NCBI RefSeq assembly: GCF_002575655.3
Contig: NC_053040.3
Span: 154,629,148 to 154,693,147 of the forward strand
Direction: 5' to 3'
From: Aegilops tauschii subsp. strangulata
Taxonomy: Eukaryota > Streptophyta > Magnoliopsida > Poales > Poaceae
Length of the DNA stretch: 64,000 bases
In this document: positions 60,743-64,000 of the stretch, piece by piece
Layout: every line of letters begins with the position of its first letter
How positions within the stretch are numbered: the stretch's first letter is position 1
Notes under the pieces: model-generated
The model's input: the letters and a program-made list of their open reading frames with translations, nothing else
Told to the model about the DNA's origin: nothing
Database searches by the model: none
Program-made: the position numbers and the translations under genes

Positions 60743-61276
60743 TGTAATTACTGGGTATGACCCGCCCAGGAGGGGCGGGGTCATTCCACTGGTGGCTTAA
60801 AGATGAAGAGGCCCAATAAGGTCCAAGAAGATGTGAAGATGGTGGTTCATAGAGCAAGCCAATTGAAGGCCCAAGACCCGGAGACGACTTGAGGCCCATG
60901 GGTGTGAGCCGCCATATGTTTAACGTGTACTGTAAGGAAAGCTTAGTTAGAAACCGAGCCGATCACGTTTGTATGAGCCGGCTGGGACTTTGTAAGCCGC
61001 TGGGCATCAACCTGTATATAAAGGGGTGACCCGACGGCGGCTTAACTCAAGAAACAACTCATCAAGAACTAGGTCAAGCATATTCGCTCCCTGGTAATCG
61101 AAACCCAAGCAATACAACCTAAAGCAGGAGTAGGCTTTTACCTCATTGAGAGGGGCCGAACCTGGGAAAACTCGATGTGTCATTTGTCCCGTTTAACCCC
61201 TTCAAGCTAACCTAGCTGCGATGGCTCCACACCTAAGTCCTTTTACTAGGGCATCTGTCGTGTTAAGTCCACGACA
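60743..61276 (+). repeat. 5' LTR of Tat/Retand-type gypsy element
   Basis: It begins TGTAATTACTGGGTATGACC and ends AAGTCCACGACA (534 bp). It contains CTGTATATAAAGGGG at 61011-61025 as core promoter. The following TTGGCACCCACCATGGGG is the primer-site form usual in Tat-lineage elements. The 3' LTR is not in the window. Confidence 0.75.
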
Positions 61277-61277
61277 G

Positions 61278-61296
61278 TTGGCACCCACCATGGGGC
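61278..61296 (+). other. Primer binding site of Tat/Retand-type element
   Basis: TTGGCACCCACCATGGGGC lies immediately after the LTR and resembles the TGGCGCCCACCGTGGGG site of Tat/Retand elements. I do not assign the tRNA with certainty. Confidence 0.65.
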
Positions 61297-62248
61297 CAGC
61301 GCACGGTGGGTTCGAGTTCTTGAAGGGTAGCTTCTCAGGGATCAAGGGATATGCCGTGGGCCGGATGACCAAGAGTCGTCGCGGCAAGATCTACATCGAC
61401 GACACAGACCGGGGTCTCGAGGCCGATTCAATCGAATACGGGTACCGGGTCCCCTTCGTCGGAATCCACGTCTTCATCGGCAAGATCGACGAGTCGGGGC
61501 CTGAGCCGGACACCTGCACCGACATCATCGAGACGGCTCGGCGCGCGCGACCTACCAAGGTTCAAACCGCCGTGAAGCATGCTTTTGTGGGTTTCACTCA
61601 CGGAGCGGATCTTGAGGAAGGATCTGTGTCCGGTGGAGAGACGGCCATCTACTCTGATGATGACTCCTCAACCGGCGAAACCAATTCCGTGTATCAACTG
61701 CAAGACGGCGGGCTTGGGGGCTGTTACGATGGCTACAGTATTCCGGACCCCTATGAGCTGCTGAATAGGGTTGCGATCTTCATGGCCGGCACGCAACCAG
61801 TGCTCAATTCATCAACTGCTGCGGCTATGACGTCTGGTTCAATGGCCGAGCCGACGGCCGGAGCGAGTGGCTCTGCGCCCGTCGGCTCAGGTTCTGTCCG
61901 AGCTCTTGGACGCCTTGGCAACTCTAATGGGAGCAGAGGTAACCCCAGAGACTCAAGCGCAACATAAGGTGGACATCGCACAGCTGCGAGATGAGATAGC
62001 TCAAGCCAAGGAAGAGCTTAACACTGAGAACGCTAGGAGACAGAGCGAGCCTCCTTGGATGCGCAACCACAACGGATTCAAGCTGAGGCTTTCCGGTTAA
62101 GTTTGGATCAGACTGCATCTAACGCCATTCTACAAAGGAGGCACCAAAGTCGTCTGCCTCCGTAGTATGATGCGGGGAATCTTTTCAACACCCCCGGGGG
62201 AGGACCAAGTAACCCGCCCGAAGTGACCCGGGCTATTGAAGCGCCCGC
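61290..62248 (+). pseudogene. Tat/Retand-type gag, N-terminal part, broken
   Basis: An ORF from about 61290 (in frame with 61221) to 61967 is continued in another frame at 61867-62100 and yet another to 62248. The second part has a charged helix (QLRDEIAQAKEELNTENARR), and the third reads RRHQSRLPPVYDAGNLFNTP, a segment typical of Tat-lineage gag leaders. Coding stops where an oppositely oriented LTR begins at 62249. It is GC-rich compared with the Athila-like genes. Two frameshifts make it non-functional. Confidence 0.65.
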
Positions 62249-62719
62249 TGTCGGTGTCAAAACCGGCGGATCTCGGGTAGGGGGTCCCGAACTGTGCATC
62301 TAAGGCGGATGGTAACAGGAGGCGGGGAACACAATGTTTACCCAGGTTCGGGCCCTCTCGATGGAGGTAATACCCTACTTCCTGCTTGATTGATCTTGAT
62401 GATATGAGTATTACAAGAGTTGATCTACCACGAGATCGTAGAGGCTGAACCCTAGAAGCTAGCCTATGATTGTGATTGTTGTCCTCCTACGGACTAAACC
62501 CTCCGGTTTATATAGACACCGGAGGGGGCTAGGGTTACACAGAGTCAGTTACAATGGAGGAGATCTACATATCCGAATTGCCAAGCTTGCCTTCCACGCA
62601 AAGGAGAGTCCCATCCGGACACGAGACGAAGTCTTCAATCTTGTATCTTCATAGTCCAACAGTCCGGCCAAAGCATATAGTTCGGCTGTCCGAGGACCCC
62701 CTAAGCCAGGACTCCCTCA
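62249..62719 (-). repeat. 3' LTR of a minus-strand gypsy element extending beyond the window
   Basis: On the plus strand it starts TGTCGGTGTCAAAACCGG and ends GGACTCCCTCA (471 bp). The minus-strand polypurine-like CAGGGGCTAC lies directly to its right (62720-62729). It therefore is a 3' LTR whose internal region lies to the right. It contains GTTTATATAGACACC (62506), a likely core promoter for the minus strand. It interrupts the Tat-type gag. Confidence 0.8.
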
Positions 62720-63270
62720 GTAGCCCCTGAACCAGGCTTCAATGACGATGAGTCCGGCGCGCAGTTTGTCTTCGGGATTGCAAGGCGGGTTCCTCCTCCG
62801 AATACTCCATAGAATATTTTGAACACAAGGATCGTGTCCGGCTCTGCAAAACAAATTCCACATTCCACCGTAGAGAGTACAATATCCCACAAATCTAATC
62901 TGCTGACAAATTTCGTAGCGTGACACCACGCCACGGCCCGGTCATTATTCGAACCGTTTTTCTCAACCAGCTACTGCACATATTGCGAGGCGGTTTTCTT
63001 GGCACGTCTTGTCGAAGCAGAGATCGTGTCCCCTTATCACGGGATCCTCATCAATACGGGTGTGGGTAACCCAACCGCGCCATCAATCACGATGCTTGGG
63101 GAATAAGCGAGTTTACCAGGCAAGTGGGGAGGCGCAGAACCCCTGCTGCCTTTATAAGGGGACAAGAACTCCCTTTCGCACCCACGCTTTCTTCTTCCCG
63201 ATCCATTCCCCTTCGCTCGAGCTCCAGCACCCGAGCGTTCGTCTTCTCCGCCCACAAAGGCCTTCCGAAA
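62720..63270. other. Internal region between 3' LTR and antisense ORF
   Basis: No significant coding. It holds TTTATAAGG at 63151-63159, about 115 bases upstream of the antisense ORF start, plausibly a promoter for it, followed by a pyrimidine-rich leader (63170-63250). Confidence 0.5.
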
Positions 63271-64000
63271 ATGTCCGGATCCGGAGTAGGAGGCAAGTGG
63301 ATGGCCTCTACCGTCCGGGAGAAGGATATCAAAAAGCTTCGGGAGGCCGGGTATCTGGCCAAGAAAATCGGCCACCATCTCCCGACGGTGGGACAAATCG
63401 TTCCTACTCTGGAACCCCACGAGAGGGTTGTATTCCTCCCTCATTTTGTCCGCGGGCTAGGGTTTCCCCTCCACCCGTTTGTTCGCGGCACCATGCATTA
63501 TTACGGGATCGATTTTCATGATCTATCCCCCAATTCCTTCCTCAACATCTCGACGTTCATCGTCGTGTGTGAGGCTTTTCTCCGCATCTCGCCCCACTTC
63601 GGCTTATGGCTGAAGATCTTTAATGTGAAGCCCAAGGTAGTGAGCAGCGAGCATGCCGAGTGCGGGGGCGCTATGGTGAGCAAGATGCCCAACGTCACAT
63701 GGCCAACAGGTACTTTTAATGATTCCGTCAAAGAGTGGCAACAACTGTGGTTTTACATCACTGAGCCGCGCGGCACGGAATGGGCCGCTGCTCCAGAGTT
63801 CCGATCCGGAGCCCCTCTGCGGCTTACGTCCTGGCCCAAGAAGGGCCTGAACTGGTCTTCGTCCGACGAACTGTCGGTGCTCCAGACGCGCGTTAAAGAT
63901 ATGGAAGACAAGAACATCGAACTTGTCAATGTAGTCCAGGTGATGTTAGTTCCCTGGATCCTGCCTTGTCAACACCGGACTTGCAATCTATGGGAATTCA
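63271..64000 (+). CDS. Antisense ORF of gypsy element, 'putative gypsy type transposon' family (partial)
   Basis: It is open from ATG 63271 to the window edge, at least 243 codons, and is antisense to the element whose 3' LTR is at 62249-62719. The N-terminus is Ser/Gly-rich (MSGSGVGGKW), followed by HERVVFLPHFVRGLGFPLHP, the YGIDFHDLSPN segment, the FLRISPHFGLWLKIFNVKP segment and a Trp-rich portion (WQQLWFYITEPRG). These match the plant family annotated as putative gypsy-type transposon (PF04195-like). Grande/Retand-type elements are known to carry an antisense ORF between pol and the 3' LTR, which fits this layout. Its function is unknown. A GTGATG after codon 218 could be a splice donor. 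The 3' end is not seen. Confidence 0.7.
   Translation, partial: MSGSGVGGKWMASTVREKDIKKLREAGYLAKKIGHHLPTVGQIVPTLEPHERVVFLPHFVRGLGFPLHPFVRGTMHYYGIDFHDLSPNSFLNISTFIVVCEAFLRISPHFGLWLKIFNVKPKVVSSEHAECGGAMVSKMPNVTWPTGTFNDSVKEWQQLWFYITEPRGTEWAAAPEFRSGAPLRLTSWPKKGLNWSSSDELSVLQTRVKDMEDKNIELVNVVQVMLVPWILPCQHRTCNLWEF

Noticed and set aside
1..64000. CRISPR arrays, prokaryotic operons, or another undescribed gene system
   Set aside because: No regularly spaced direct repeats and no bacterial-type gene organisation were seen. The content is plant genes and transposable elements, and the less understood parts are the element-encoded ORFs listed as findings.

Overview
The window is nuclear DNA of a Triticeae grass (wheat, barley, Aegilops or a relative). 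The grounds are densely nested LTR retrotransposons, Stowaway MITEs with the CTCCCTCCGT terminus and TA target sites, and a GC-rich grass-type lipoxygenase gene. It holds one small gene island (about 37.8-48.2 kb) in a sea of transposable elements. I see no CRISPR, operon, tRNA or rRNA gene and no prokaryotic feature.

Left flank (1-35.7 kb). Positions 1-7932 are the 3' two-thirds of a plus-strand Ty3/gypsy chromovirus of Tekay type: an extra ORF before gag, an open 1465-residue gag-pol, a polypurine tract and a 2.7 kb 3' LTR. It sits inside a minus-strand Athila-like element (7933-13582). After an unassigned spacer comes a LINE remnant (13903-14330, minus). Next is a second Athila-like element (14331-19076, minus), cut off at its 3' end, which abuts a truncated LTR of a CRM-clade gypsy element (19077-35137, minus). 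The CRM polyprotein is split inside RNase H by a complete BARE/Angela/WIS-type copia element (21533-30226, minus), which itself carries a Stowaway MITE. To the right of the CRM element lies another LINE piece (reverse transcriptase), probably the other half of the 14 kb remnant.

Gene island. A plastid type-2 13-lipoxygenase gene (plus, six exons, 38021-41219) is intact by eye, with all iron ligands present. It faces, tail to tail, a 17-exon STRUBBELIG-receptor-family LRR receptor-like kinase (minus, 42036-47914). The kinase reads cleanly except for a one-base deficit in exon 5 that shifts the frame and brings in an early stop. The lipoxygenase would start jasmonate and green-leaf-volatile synthesis in the chloroplast. 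The receptor would act at the plasma membrane and has degenerate catalytic motifs. Nothing links the two functionally beyond adjacency.

Right flank (49.1-64 kb). A minus-strand LTR (49156-50241 and 59675-60089) is split by a full-length plus-strand Athila-like element (50242-59669). That element is the inverted homologue of the one at 7.9-13.6 kb. It has gag-protease and a second ORF but no reverse transcriptase or integrase. Next come the 5' LTR and gag start of a Tat/Retand-type element (60743-62248), interrupted by the 3' LTR of another minus-strand element (62249-62719). The internal part of that last element carries an antisense ORF of the 'putative gypsy type transposon' family that runs off the window.

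Family names of elements come from recognised motifs and remembered family features, not from database searches.
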